Shown in pieces: positions 54,057 to 63,624 of a DNA stretch of 64,000 nucleotides; within the stretch, counting starts at the first letter, position 1; each line of letters begins with the position of its first letter. Origin of the DNA: Nitrospira sp. ND1. GTDB lineage: Bacteria > Nitrospirota > Nitrospiria > Nitrospirales > Nitrospiraceae. The notes under the pieces were generated by a model that had not been told where the DNA came from, made no database searches, and worked only from the letters and a program-made list of their open reading frames with translations. The stretch lies in NCBI RefSeq assembly GCF_900170025.1, contig NZ_FWEX01000006.1, positions 2,695,236 through 2,759,235 of the forward strand, written 5' to 3'. A program made the position numbers and the translations under genes.

Positions 54057-57000
54057 TCTCCCATTTTTTTATCGACCGTCCGATCTTTGCGTCGGTTCTG
54101 TCCATCGTGATCATGGTGGTCGGCCTGGTAGCGCTGAAGGCGCTGCCGGTCGCTCAATTTCCTGAAATCACCCCTCCCGTCGTCCAGATCGAGGCCGATT
54201 ACCCGGGTGCCAACGCGGAGATCGTGGCCGACTCCGTGGCGCGTCCCATTGAGGTTCAGCTTCCGGGCATCGATAATCTGCTGTACTACGACTCCACCAG
54301 CACCAACGACGGGCACATGTCGATCAAGCTGACGTTTGAGATCGGCACTGACGTGGACATCGCCCAAGTGCAAACGCAGAATCGGGTGAAACTCGCGGAA
54401 CCGCAGCTGCCGCCTGAGGTCGTGCGCCAGGGGATCAGCATCAATAAGGTTTCTCCCGATTTACTGGCAGTGGTGGCGCTAAGCTCCATCGATCCGACGC
54501 ATGACACGGTGTATTTGTCGAACTATGCGATTCTCCGTGTGCTCGACAATGTGAAACGGTTGCGCGGAGTGGGCAATGCGGTGGTGTTCGGCTCCCAGAA
54601 CTATTCGATGCGGCTGATTCTGGATCCCATCCGGATGGCCCAGCTCAGCTTGACGCCGACGGACATCGCCAACGTTGTGCGTGAGCAGAACCGGGATTTT
54701 CCGGCCGGAACGATCGGCCGTGAGCCGGCGTTGAAGGGCACCGAGCTCACCATTCCCGTCATCACGCAGGGCCGATTGACGGAGGTGAAGGAGTTCGAGG
54801 AGCTGATCGTCCGTGCCATGCCGAATGGATCGATGATCCACCTCAAGGACGTAGCCCGCGTTGAACTGGGTGCACAATCCTATACGCTGGAAGGGCGTTG
54901 GAACGGCAAACCGAACGTGTTTTTGCTGACGTTCCTGTCGCCCGGTGCCAATGCGCTCGAAACGGTGAAGCGGGTTCGGGCTGAACTGGCCGAGGTGTCT
55001 AAGAGTTTTCCCACGGGCGTGTCCTACGATATTCCTTACGACACGACACGCTTCATCGATGTCTCCATCAAAGAAGTGGTGAAGACGCTGGCTGAAGCGA
55101 TGGTGCTCGTCATTCTGGTGGTCTATCTCTTCCTCCAGAGTTGGCGCGCGACCTTGATTCCCGGCGTGGCGGTGCCGGTCTCCCTCGTCGGCACCTTTGC
55201 CGGGATGCAGGCCTTGGGTTTCTCGATCAATACCTTGACCCTGTTCGGCATGGTGCTGGCGATCGGTATCGTGGTGGATGATGCGATTGTCGTCGTGGAA
55301 AATTGCGAACGGCACATGACGCAGGGGCGGCTTTCTGCGAAGAATGCCGCCAAGCGGGCGATGGAAGAGGTGACGGGGCCGGTCATTGCGATTGTGTTGG
55401 TGTTGTGCGCGGTGTTTGTGCCGGTCGGATTCTTGGGTGGCATTACCGGCGAGTTGTATAAGCAGTTCGCGATTACGATTTCGATCGCAGTCATTATCTC
55501 CGGGTTTGTCGCGTTGACCCTCAGTCCCGCGCTCTGTGCTCTCGTTCTGAAGCCCGGTGAGGAGCAGCACCATGGAATTTTTGGCCTCTTCAATCGATTC
55601 TTTTCGTGGATGCAGTTGCGGTATATCTCGACGGTCGGCCTTGCGCTGACTCGACGTGTCTTGTCGGTGGCGGTGTTCGCAGTCCTGTTGATCGGTGTGT
55701 TCATGTTGTTCAGGGTCATTCCGAGCAGTTTCCTGCCGGAGGAAGACCAGGGCTACTTCATCACCATCGTGCAGCTGCCCGATGGCGCCTCCAAGCAGCG
55801 GACGGATGCAGTACTGAGCAAGATCGAGAGCTATTTCCTGGCCAGCCCGGTCATCCATTCAACCGATGCCCTGTCCGGTCAGAACTTCGTCTTCAATACG
55901 CGGGGGCCGAATGCCGCCACGATGTTCGTGCCGTTGAAACATTGGGACGAGCGCACGGCTCCGCAGCACCATGTGAAATCTATTATCGGCGCGGCCTACG
56001 GAGAATTTGCCAAGATTCCCGAGGCGCTCATTCTGGCGTTCAATGCGCCTTCTATTCGAGGGCTCGGCGCTACGGGTGGGTTTACTCTTCAGCTTCAGGA
56101 TCCGAGCAGCGGGGATTTCAATAAGTTCTCCGCCGCCGCCCAGGAGTTCGTCGGCAAGGCACGGCAGAATCCGGCAATCGGCGCGATCGGCACGAGCTTT
56201 CGCGTCAGTGCGCCGCGCATTCTTGCGACGGTGAATCGCGAGCGGGCGAAGGCGCTGGGTGTGCCGATCTCAGAAGTGTTCGATACGATGCAGGCGTATT
56301 TCGGTAATTTCTACATCAACGACTTCATCAAGTTCGGTCGCGTCTTCCGGGTGCAGACCGAGGCCGATGCGCAGTATCGATCCACGCCGGAGGATATTTC
56401 GAAGATTTATGTACGGGCGAGTGGCCCTCAGGGTACCACCATGATTCCATTGGACACCGTGGTGAGCACGGAGTTCACGAGCGGTCCCGATCCTGTGACG
56501 CACTTCAATGGCTACAATACCGCGCTGGTGTTGGGGGCGGCAGCCCCTGGATTCAGTTCAGGCCAGGTGCTGGATGCGCTCGAACAAGTGGCGAAAGAGG
56601 TGCTGGTTCCGCAGGGATACGGGATCGATTGGAGCGGCATTTCCTATCAGGAGCGTATGGTCGGCAGTCAGTCGCTCTATGCATTCGCATTCGGGTTGCT
56701 GATGGTGTTCCTGGTGCTGGCTGCCCAGTATGAAAGCTGGGTGGTGCCGTTTGCGGTGATTCTGGCGGTGCCGATCGGTCTCTTCGGCGCGCTCAGCGCC
56801 GTTTGGCTCAAGGGCATGACCAACGATATCTACTTCCAGATCGGACTCGTGACACTGATCGGACTCTCGGCGAAAAACGCGATTCTCATCGTGGAATTTG
56901 CGAACAAACGGTTCGAGGAAGGCCATCCGTTGCTGGAAGCGACGATCGAGGCGGCGAAGCTCCGGTTTCGTCCGATTGTCATGACGTCGATGGCATTCAT

Positions 57001-57232
57001 TCTCGGCGTGGTACCTCTGGTCATTGCCACGGGCGCCGGCGCTGCCAGCCGAAACTCCATCGGCACCGGGGTGTTCGGCGGGATGCTGGCCGCCACCTTT
57101 CTGGCTATCTTTTTCGTGCCGTTATTCTTTGTGCTGATCCGCTCGTTGAGTCGCCGCTTGAAAAAGCCGACTCCTCCGGCACAGGATGCACCGGACGATC
57201 CCGAAAAGGAGCGCGACTATCAACATGCGTAG
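54053..57232 (+). CDS. RND multidrug efflux permease (system 2)
   Basis: 1059 aa, GTG start overlapping the adaptor stop. HAE1-type pump with FIDRPIFASVLSIVIMVVGL at the N-terminus, the proton-relay GIVVDDAIVVVENCERHMT, and the C-terminal GLSAKNAILIVEFANKRF. Residues 30-330 and 560-870 are the periplasmic porter/docking loops. It looks like the MexF/BpeF group rather than permease 1. The outer-membrane factor overlaps its end by 8 bp. Confidence 0.97.
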   Translation: MISHFFIDRPIFASVLSIVIMVVGLVALKALPVAQFPEITPPVVQIEADYPGANAEIVADSVARPIEVQLPGIDNLLYYDSTSTNDGHMSIKLTFEIGTDVDIAQVQTQNRVKLAEPQLPPEVVRQGISINKVSPDLLAVVALSSIDPTHDTVYLSNYAILRVLDNVKRLRGVGNAVVFGSQNYSMRLILDPIRMAQLSLTPTDIANVVREQNRDFPAGTIGREPALKGTELTIPVITQGRLTEVKEFEELIVRAMPNGSMIHLKDVARVELGAQSYTLEGRWNGKPNVFLLTFLSPGANALETVKRVRAELAEVSKSFPTGVSYDIPYDTTRFIDVSIKEVVKTLAEAMVLVILVVYLFLQSWRATLIPGVAVPVSLVGTFAGMQALGFSINTLTLFGMVLAIGIVVDDAIVVVENCERHMTQGRLSAKNAAKRAMEEVTGPVIAIVLVLCAVFVPVGFLGGITGELYKQFAITISIAVIISGFVALTLSPALCALVLKPGEEQHHGIFGLFNRFFSWMQLRYISTVGLALTRRVLSVAVFAVLLIGVFMLFRVIPSSFLPEEDQGYFITIVQLPDGASKQRTDAVLSKIESYFLASPVIHSTDALSGQNFVFNTRGPNAATMFVPLKHWDERTAPQHHVKSIIGAAYGEFAKIPEALILAFNAPSIRGLGATGGFTLQLQDPSSGDFNKFSAAAQEFVGKARQNPAIGAIGTSFRVSAPRILATVNRERAKALGVPISEVFDTMQAYFGNFYINDFIKFGRVFRVQTEADAQYRSTPEDISKIYVRASGPQGTTMIPLDTVVSTEFTSGPDPVTHFNGYNTALVLGAAAPGFSSGQVLDALEQVAKEVLVPQGYGIDWSGISYQERMVGSQSLYAFAFGLLMVFLVLAAQYESWVVPFAVILAVPIGLFGALSAVWLKGMTNDIYFQIGLVTLIGLSAKNAILIVEFANKRFEEGHPLLEATIEAAKLRFRPIVMTSMAFILGVVPLVIATGAGAASRNSIGTGVFGGMLAATFLAIFFVPLFFVLIRSLSRRLKKPTPPAQDAPDDPEKERDYQHA

Positions 57233-58661
57233 ACTGGCCCTGGTTCTTTCCTCGATCCTTCTGACGGCTTGTGCTGTTGGCCCAGACTTCACCAAACCTG
57301 ACGCGACGACTCCGGATGCCTTCCGCATGGCGGAGGCGGGTGGGAATGCTGCATCAATCGCGAATACACCCTGGTGGGAGCTGCTCAAGGATCAAGAGCT
57401 CCAAAAGCTGATTCGTACGGCACTGGAAGAAAATAAGGACCTCCAGCGCGCGGCGGCGGCGGTGGAGGAGTTCCAAGCCCGCCTGTTTATCGCTAAAACA
57501 GATTTTGCCCCGCAGATGAATGTCACGTCGAATGCGCCGCTGTTCGGTCGGAAGACCAATTTCTTGTTTCCCGGCTTCCCCAATCCCTTCAACTACTACC
57601 TCCAGGGAAATTTGTCCTGGGAGATCGACATCTGGGGACGTATTCGTCGATCCAATGAGGCCGCGCGTGGCGATCTGTTGTCACGGGAGGAGAGTCGGCG
57701 CGCGATTGTGTTGCAGTTGGTGAGTGGTGTCGCGGAGGCCTACTTTGAGCTGTTGCAGTTCGATATGCAACTCGACATTGCGCGGCGTACCCTCAAGTCC
57801 TGGGAGGAGTCCGTCAGGATCGCTCAGGCGCGATTGCGGCAGGGAATGATTTCCAAGCTCGATGCCGATCAATTCGAGGCCGAACGGGCTAATGCTGCGG
57901 CTAAGGCGGCGGAGTTCGAACGTCAGAAGGTACAGAAGGAAAATCAACTCAGTGTGCTGCTGGGACGGAATCCAGGCCGGATTGCCCGCGGGCATTCCTT
58001 GACGGAGCAAGTGATGCCGCCGGACGTGCCCCCCGGCCTTCCTTCTGAATTGTTGCAGCGGCGTCCTGACATTCTGCAGGCGGAGCAGGATCTTGCCGCC
58101 GCCACGGCTCGCATCGGGATGGCGAAAGCTGATCGCTTTCCGAAGCTCAGTATCACCGGCATCCTGGGTGTGGCGAGTCCGCATTTGTCCCGTTTAGTGG
58201 CCAATGAAACCGCGTTCGGTGTCGCGGGGCCAGGCTTCGCCGGACCATTGTTGAATGCTCAGATCCTCGGTTTCCAACAGAAAGCTGCCGAGGCGCAAGC
58301 GCGACAAGCCGTGGCTCAATATGAGCAGTCGGTGTTGGTCGCGTTCAAGGAGGTGGAGGATTCGCTGGTCGCAGTCAGCACGGTTCGTGAACAGCGCACG
58401 GCACAATTGCAGCAGGTCGACGCGTTGCGGTCTGCGCTGAGTCTTGCCAATCTTCGTTACAAGGGTGGCCTGGCAAATTACCTGGATGTGTTGATTGCGC
58501 AGCGCAATCTTTTTGAGGCTGAGTTGGCGCTGATGGGAACCCATCGGCTACATCTCGTCTCCATTGTGCAATTATATAAGGCGCTTGGCGGTGGCTGGAC
58601 CCCGGAAGGGCAGCCGCCGGTTCAGGCTCTGCCGGTGGTCTCTACACAGGAAACGCGATAG
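57225..58661 (+). CDS. RND outer-membrane factor, NodT type (system 2)
   Basis: 478 aa from the ATG at 57225 (AAAAGGAG upstream). Lipobox ILLTAC, NodT opening VGPDFTKPDATTPDAFRMAE, then TolC-like repeats. The block NYYLQGNLSWEIDIWGRIRR and the following RSNEAARGDLLSREE are identical or nearly so to the factor at 37991-39436, with similarity continuing to the end. It closes a three-gene coupled operon. Confidence 0.95.
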   Translation: MRRLALVLSSILLTACAVGPDFTKPDATTPDAFRMAEAGGNAASIANTPWWELLKDQELQKLIRTALEENKDLQRAAAAVEEFQARLFIAKTDFAPQMNVTSNAPLFGRKTNFLFPGFPNPFNYYLQGNLSWEIDIWGRIRRSNEAARGDLLSREESRRAIVLQLVSGVAEAYFELLQFDMQLDIARRTLKSWEESVRIAQARLRQGMISKLDADQFEAERANAAAKAAEFERQKVQKENQLSVLLGRNPGRIARGHSLTEQVMPPDVPPGLPSELLQRRPDILQAEQDLAAATARIGMAKADRFPKLSITGILGVASPHLSRLVANETAFGVAGPGFAGPLLNAQILGFQQKAAEAQARQAVAQYEQSVLVAFKEVEDSLVAVSTVREQRTAQLQQVDALRSALSLANLRYKGGLANYLDVLIAQRNLFEAELALMGTHRLHLVSIVQLYKALGGGWTPEGQPPVQALPVVSTQETR

Positions 58662-58830
58662 TGACGTTGCCTCTTGAGGCGTAGGTCTAGTCTGTTGCTA
58701 TGCCCTGATACTTGTTCGCTCGCCCGCTTTCTCGTCGATCTCCCATAAGCTAAGCCGCATCCCCTTCACCTCGCTTCAACCTGAGCGCTCCCGGATTTTT
58801 CGGGTTGTGCTTCCGTTGCCTGAAAGACAT

Positions 58831-59202
58831 TCACGTTCGACGATCGGCTGCCGATGTCAGGGTGAGGATCATGGCGAGGCTTCCACCTAAGGAGGCCATG
58901 AGCAGGATGGTGAGGCCGCTGTGTATCCATGCTGAGCTGGTTTGGAGTCCCAGTACGATATTCGTAAGGTTGAAGGTCCAGAGGGTTGCCGCCACCCATG
59001 CCAAGTGTTCCGCTCGGTTGGCGGAGAGGCGAGTGCCCACCAGGGTGAAGCCGAGCACTCCTGACAACAGATTACAGAGATATGCGGTTGAAGAATTGTT
59101 CTCAAGGGTTATCCCGGCTGCAGCCATGCACAGCCCCGCGGAAAATGTCAGCCCGTAAACGATCGCGGCATCGCGTACCACAGTTTTGGCGGTGGAGGTC
59201 AC
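58831..59202 (-). CDS. Small four-TM membrane protein
   Basis: 123 aa from the GTG at 59202, chosen because GGGGAGG lies 5-6 nt upstream; the open frame runs on to 59415 but there lacks membrane or domain character. Four hydrophobic helices (AAIVYGLTFSAGLCMAAAG, LCNLLSGVLGFTLVG, WVAATLWTFNLTNIVLGL, SGLTILLMASLGGSLAMILT). Family unknown. The 169 bp to the left (58662-58830) contain nothing I recognise. Confidence 0.6.
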   Translation of the reverse strand: MTSTAKTVVRDAAIVYGLTFSAGLCMAAAGITLENNSSTAYLCNLLSGVLGFTLVGTRLSANRAEHLAWVAATLWTFNLTNIVLGLQTSSAWIHSGLTILLMASLGGSLAMILTLTSAADRRT

Positions 59203-59478
59203 TGCAGCCTCCCCTGTTGATGATCGTCTCCTGGCCGACTGACTTCTAATTGCTTCATGATCAAAAAGAGAAGAGTTTGAGAGATGCCGGTAGAACGAGT
59301 GCTCGGTAGTGACGCACATTTCATGCTCTCGACTGGGCGACGTTTCACCTGTGCCTCCTTTTGAATCTCGGCGGAACGTGCAATCGGAAACGAATGCAGA
59401 GGAGGAACAGACCAACAGTAACCGGTCTCCTGTTCCTTGCGGGTGCGAGGTTGAATGACGGGGCGAGCCGACATGCTG

Positions 59479-59655
59479 TCATAGCCTTTTTTTCTGGGTC
59501 GAACTGAGAGGCGAGGGAGAAGAAAGTGATTTTCGGTTGCGCAGCCAACGGCTCAAACGTCGAGACATCGCATACACCAGGTTATCAATTGCGAGTACGA
59601 CCGCGCCGATTAGGAACAGCCCCAGAATGAGAGCGAGCTCTACATCAATGGACAT
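59479..59655 (-). CDS. 58-aa single-TM protein with basic tail
   Basis: A short ORF starting at ATG 59655 with GGTGG upstream. One TM helix (LALILGLFLIGAVVLAI) is followed by an amphipathic basic segment (SRRLSRWLRNRK) and a Ser/Pro tail. It is too short for homology-based naming. Composition and ribosome-binding site support coding. It resembles single-helix regulators or hydrophobic subunits in general shape only. Confidence 0.5.
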   Translation of the reverse strand: MSIDVELALILGLFLIGAVVLAIDNLVYAMSRRLSRWLRNRKSLSSPSPLSSTQKKRL

Positions 59656-59792
59656 TGTTTATTCCACCGGTCTAGACATGAGTGAGTAGCGAAGAGGGAT
59701 GCTCGTTATCTGCATACATTTCACTGCAAGACAATCGTGACCAGGATGCCTCCGGCCGTGATTTCCCTGACATCCTGGTCTTTGCATTGAGA

Positions 59793-60038
59793 CTAGGCAG
59801 CCAGCTGTGCCATGCCTCCTGATCCGAAGTGGGCATGCTCACTGTTTGGGATCGTGGGAGCGGATTTGGAGGAGTGCAGTGCGGCGCCCTGAGTCTGTCG
59901 GTTGTGCTCCAACACCTTCTCGGCCACATTTCCGCAGTTCATGCATCGTTTGGCTTGGAGCCACATGGGCCCCGACGAGTCCTCCATATCCAGCAGGAAA
60001 TCTTCAACCATGCATCCGTTGCAGCGAGAACACGTCAT
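59793..60038 (-). CDS. Small zinc-ribbon protein
   Basis: 81 aa from the ATG at 60038 (AAGGAGG upstream). Two Cys pairs, CSRCNGC (MTCSRCNGCMVEDFLLDMED) and CMNCGN, form a treble-clef or ribbon of the type seen in short nitrite-oxidiser proteins. Length and layout fit a DNA/RNA- or protein-binding regulator. The C-terminal 35 residues are low complexity. It is oppositely oriented to the 60-kb region's only other ORFs' shadows and stands alone. Confidence 0.75.
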   Translation of the reverse strand: MTCSRCNGCMVEDFLLDMEDSSGPMWLQAKRCMNCGNVAEKVLEHNRQTQGAALHSSKSAPTIPNSEHAHFGSGGMAQLAA

Positions 60039-60273
60039 AGTGGCCTCCTTCATTGTTCAGTGCCTATGTGTAAGCGTAGAACCGGATGGTCATCTCCGAC
60101 AGACCTGAATGAAGTACCTCCTTGGTGGTACCGCCAGGTGGGATGTTTTTACTGGTGGCCAAATATTGATAGGTGCATCGAGTCTTCGCTCGCCGGGAGG
60201 CGCGGAGATGGAAGCCACTCGGCATCATGCCCACCTTTTTCAAGAGAACTATTCCTGCCGTCTGTACGTGGGG

Positions 60274-60636
60274 CTATTCCGCGGCTGTAATCGTGAGTTC
60301 CTGGTGTGAGTCTTGAAATTCCAGTTCGAGGGGGAGGTGTTCTTCGAGGAAACCATTCAATCGAGCCCGTTCATCAGCATCCATCATGAGGAGTTCCACT
60401 CCGAATCGGTTTCCTTGTGCCCAGGTGACTCTCGCCAAACCTACCGAAACCGGTCGGCGATCTTCAGGAACCTGCAGTTTGAGCGCAAGGTAGTCTCCGT
60501 CGATGAGGCTGTGTGAGGTTGGGTGCGGCGCCCCGACGAGACCGGAATCGATGATCCGCCCTTTTTCTGCGCAGCCCATGGCCGCAGCAGAAAGGATGCA
60601 GTGAACGACGAATCTTCGATGCGATGAACGTGTCAT
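60274..60636 (-). CDS. PilZ-like domain protein
   Basis: 120 aa from the ATG at 60636. The order SSHRRFVVHCILSAAAMG, then GRIIDSGLVGAPHPT, LKLQVPEDRRPVSVGLARVTW and FGVELLMMDADERARLNGFL follows the PilZ beta-barrel. The c-di-GMP-binding signatures are degenerate: the RxxxR element is not exact and the D/NxSxxG motif reads DSGLVG without the Ser position, so binding is doubtful. Confidence 0.65.
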   Translation of the reverse strand: MTRSSHRRFVVHCILSAAAMGCAEKGRIIDSGLVGAPHPTSHSLIDGDYLALKLQVPEDRRPVSVGLARVTWAQGNRFGVELLMMDADERARLNGFLEEHLPLELEFQDSHQELTITAAE

Positions 60637-60973
60637 GCGAACCTCCCGCGTGTGGCGAACGAGCACGACGAAACCCCGGTGATGAACCTATCTCGGCTAT
60701 GACGGATCAGATAGTCTGCGAAGAGGGTACTTCTAACGAGGGGCACGTCAGGGGCGCGGAGCCTTAAGGATCTGTGGCGAGCGTCCTAGGGTTGAGGAAA
60801 ATAGGCCATTGAAGAGTACGAATTAACGGGCAGTAGGTGTGTCTGTGGAGGTGAGCATCGAAGTGCTTGGTGGGGATTGTTGTTCGGTCAGGTAGCGTTC
60901 TAAGGCTGTGTCGTCCTGCTTTTCAAGGCGTCGTGTCGCGGGAGGTTGGTAGATTTGGTGAATACAACAGGGC
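60637..60973. other. 337-bp gap between PilZ-like and DUF2235 genes
   Basis: Contains no confident gene. A minus-strand frame at 60823-60981 from a TTG overlapping the DUF2235 stop codon would give 52 residues (LEKQDDTALERYLTEQ in the middle) that look somewhat protein-like. I list it as a possibility only. No terminator or promoter is obvious. Confidence 0.25.
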
Positions 60974-62170
60974 TCATTCAAAATGTAAGACGCTTTTCAA
61001 TCCCTCGTTTTTCGGTCGATAATGGGGCGTGTGGATGAGGCGTGTATGGACGGAGCTGTCCAGCACTTCGGTATTCGTTCCCGTCTGCATGACTGGTCGA
61101 TAGAATCGTGAATGAAACCACTTCCGGATCCTTCCAAAACACTCGCTAAACGAATCGTGAATCGGACTTAGCGCATTTGGCTGCAGCGGAACCAAACGGG
61201 TTTCAATAGCCAATCCCTTTTCCATTGAGTGCCGCTGTAGCCAGGCCAAGGCGACATCTGCCAAGTCCCGTTCCGGGTAGGCCCCGCCGAGATCACCGTG
61301 TGCCCCTGCGAACCAGCGTTGTTCAATGGTCTGCCCCGGGCAGGCCGGTGAGGTCCACAGTGTCGCGTTGTGATCTGCGCGGTGTTCGTCGATGGCGAGT
61401 GCATGATAGGCCTGTTTTACGATCGAACTCAGTTCTGTATCGTGAAAATTATAGCGGTGGTCGTTGAGCCATTTGAGGGCGTTGGTCGGAATTCCAAGTG
61501 GGCCGACGGTTTCCCACAACCCGAGTAGCGTGATCGGAACTTCCAGTGTTCCTCGCCGTCTCGCGGAAGTAGGCATTCCTGCAAGGATATCGCCGTGACC
61601 CTTACGATAGAGGCGATAGGCATCGTCGAGGGCCTGGTGGGAGGGCTCAATAATCATCTCATGTAGGCATTGTCGAAGAGCAGTGGATGTTGTAGTCGAA
61701 GGTGACGGATGGGAGACGACCTCACGCACGTGCTTGACAAGATCGGTATGTAGAAGCCCGGCGGGAATGAGGCCGGCGGTGGTGAGCAGGCCGACGAGAG
61801 AACGTGCGGTATACGCACCTCGACTGAAGCCATAGACAAACAGCTCATCACCGGGCTCGTAGGTGGCGGCGAGGTAGGCGTAAGCGTGAAGGATGGTCTG
61901 ATCCACTCCATACCCAAATGAGCCAGGCCGGAACCGATAAAACCAGGGAATGTCGGCACCGGAGTCATACCATTTCTGTTGCGCACGTCCGTCCTCCGTC
62001 CGCGGGAGGATTGAATGGTAGAGCCGCAGTACATTCGTGGCCGGAGATAGATGACGGTGGGAGTTATGTAGGGTTTGTGTGTTGGGAGTGCACGATGAGG
62101 GCAACTGCCTGCCAGGGTCTGGAGGTAAATCCCACATGCCATCGAAGCACAGAATCAATCGTTTGGACAC
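60974..62170 (-). CDS. DUF2235 alpha/beta-hydrolase
   Basis: 398 aa from the GTG at 62170 (AGGAGAAAG 9-10 nt upstream; ATG 62194 has no ribosome-binding site). SKRLILCFDGMWDLPPDPG opens the domain; the nucleophile elbow is FVYGFSRGAYTARSLVGLL, GxSxG form (GFSRG). DUF2235 proteins include T6SS-delivered lipases and uncharacterised hydrolases. No VgrG or T6SS gene is adjacent, so a stand-alone hydrolase is more likely. The catalytic Asp and His are probably in AHGDLGGAYPERDLADVALA. Confidence 0.88.
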   Translation of the reverse strand: MSKRLILCFDGMWDLPPDPGRQLPSSCTPNTQTLHNSHRHLSPATNVLRLYHSILPRTEDGRAQQKWYDSGADIPWFYRFRPGSFGYGVDQTILHAYAYLAATYEPGDELFVYGFSRGAYTARSLVGLLTTAGLIPAGLLHTDLVKHVREVVSHPSPSTTTSTALRQCLHEMIIEPSHQALDDAYRLYRKGHGDILAGMPTSARRRGTLEVPITLLGLWETVGPLGIPTNALKWLNDHRYNFHDTELSSIVKQAYHALAIDEHRADHNATLWTSPACPGQTIEQRWFAGAHGDLGGAYPERDLADVALAWLQRHSMEKGLAIETRLVPLQPNALSPIHDSFSECFGRIRKWFHSRFYRPVMQTGTNTEVLDSSVHTRLIHTPHYRPKNEGLKSVLHFE

Positions 62171-62420
62171 GCGACTTCTTTCTCCTAGGCGCACGAGAAG
62201 CGGTTAGAGCTGTTCTTGTGATCCGCTTGCTTCGATAGGAAGAGAGCAGGCCCAAGCAGCGCTGTAGCCGCATTGCTCGCCCATGGGAGAGCAAACTTAA
62301 TGCCATTATTGTTGGTGCCGGGGTGAGTTGGAATTGTGTCGATGCAGGTGATCGATAGCCATGTGAACAACTCAATCACTGCCTTTTCAGGCTGAATCCT
62401 GAGGAAAGAGAGGAAATAAG

Positions 62421-62469
62421 GGTCTATCTCACGATAGACCTGTATCAAATGGGATACGGATTCGTATCC
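62421..62469. promoter_or_regulatory. Two adjacent hairpins between lipoprotein and DUF2235 genes
   Basis: GGTCTATC-TCAC-GATAGACC (62421-62440) and GGATACG-GATT-CGTATCC (62452-62469) are perfect inverted repeats 11 bp apart, in the 390-bp gap 62171-62560. They could be tandem terminator hairpins for the lipoprotein gene or operators for the DUF2235 gene. Otherwise the gap has no supported ORF. Confidence 0.5.
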
Positions 62470-62560
62470 GAAAGCATACGTGCATATGTGACATGTGTGC
62501 GTGAGTCGCGAGTCGAGGTGGAGTCGAGGCTGTGGCTCGAAGCAGATATGTCAGGAGAGT

Positions 62561-63136
62561 TTACCGGTGAGTAGCCTTGATGACAAACTCGCGATCTTGT
62601 TCAATCTGAGTGGCCAATTGGTGCAGGGCTTGGGCGGTGGCCTCGGCGATCGGCTCTTGATCCGATGCGGTAACCCATCTCACTGAGGAGCCAAGGGCTT
62701 CACCTTCGGCTGCGTATGTCTTGAGGGGCGCTTCTCCGGAAAAGGCAAGGTCGGATTCCAAATGGACCCGGTAGAGGTAGCGGTCAGGCGCGCGAAGCAT
62801 GAGCCAGGCTTTCACAACCAGGCGCATGTCACCGGCTTCTGTTCCGATAGATGTGAAGGTCTGGCGCTGAGTGAAATATTCGACAATCGTTTGTTGTAAG
62901 TCTTTCGACGGCCATTCGAGGAGGGGAATACCTGGCATGTGATCCGCCCCTTCTATGGCGAGAAACGGTACCTCAAGCTGCACCGTCGCGGGGATCGGGG
63001 CCGCAGCCCTGTCGCTCGATGGTGAGGTGACGTGAATATGATGCACACACCCGGCCCCGACCAGATAGGTGCCAAGCAACATGATTGTGAGTCGGTACTT
63101 GAGACCCCGTGTGGGGCGACGCATTCTGAACTCCAT
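62561..63136 (-). CDS. Lipoprotein of unknown function (paired)
   Basis: 191 aa; the signal ends in a lipobox LVGAGC. The mature part has an LPS-assembly-like or LptE-like feel (PATVQLEVPFLAIEGADHMP, then LVVKAWLMLRAPDRYLYRVH) but I cannot assign it. ATG 63136 is used; ATG 63124 is possible. It begins 2 bp after the upstream lipoprotein's stop, so the two form an operon. Confidence 0.75.
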   Translation of the reverse strand: MEFRMRRPTRGLKYRLTIMLLGTYLVGAGCVHHIHVTSPSSDRAAAPIPATVQLEVPFLAIEGADHMPGIPLLEWPSKDLQQTIVEYFTQRQTFTSIGTEAGDMRLVVKAWLMLRAPDRYLYRVHLESDLAFSGEAPLKTYAAEGEALGSSVRWVTASDQEPIAEATAQALHQLATQIEQDREFVIKATHR

Positions 63137-63138
63137 GG

Positions 63139-63624
63139 TTAGTGGGAGGAAGGGGGCGGGGTGAGGATGTCTAAGTCACGAATGGCTCGCGCCGCCTGCT
63201 CCCGATAGGTCCGCTCTGTCGTGCCGGTGTAGGTATCAATGACACGTTGGTAGGTTGCTCGGGATTGCGCATATTGCTTCTTGATCGAGAGATATTGTCC
63301 CAAGGCCAGCCAGTTCTGGGCGGCCGTCTCATTAGCGGTGCGAAGGTCGGTCCATTCGCGATCGACCTGGTTGGTTCCTGGACGATTGACACGCCGAGAG
63401 ATGATGTCGCCTAACTGGGATGAGAGGTGTTCGATCGCTTCATTCTCCCGGACGGCCGCTGCCACGCGATCATGTGTCAAGTGATCGTAGAAGGCTTCGA
63501 CATGATCCTTAACGGTGTCGGCCCGTTTCTCGTGGATGTCGTGGGAGCAGTGCGCGAGGGTGAGGCAGGCCGTGAGCAATACCAGCCCGTGCCACATCGA
63601 AGCTGTACGTGAGCGAATCGCCAT
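63139..63624 (-). CDS. Helical lipoprotein of unknown function
   Basis: 161 aa; the lipobox LTLAHC ends the signal. The mature protein is helical, with a TPR-like half (NWLALGQYLSIKKQYAQSRA, TYREQAARAIRDLDIL). Upstream of the ATG is GGAGG. It is the first gene of a two-gene lipoprotein operon with 62561-63136. Confidence 0.75.
   Translation of the reverse strand: MAIRSRTASMWHGLVLLTACLTLAHCSHDIHEKRADTVKDHVEAFYDHLTHDRVAAAVRENEAIEHLSSQLGDIISRRVNRPGTNQVDREWTDLRTANETAAQNWLALGQYLSIKKQYAQSRATYQRVIDTYTGTTERTYREQAARAIRDLDILTPPPSSH

Noticed and set aside
54479-55858. 459-codon minus-strand frame opposite RND permease 2
   Set aside because: Same pattern as the shadow in permease 1; no motif and full overlap.
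62185-62448. 87-codon minus-strand ORF with TTG start between lipoprotein and DUF2235 genes
   Set aside because: The start runs through the perfect hairpin at 62421-62440, composition is mixed, and no ribosome-binding site or homology pattern is seen.
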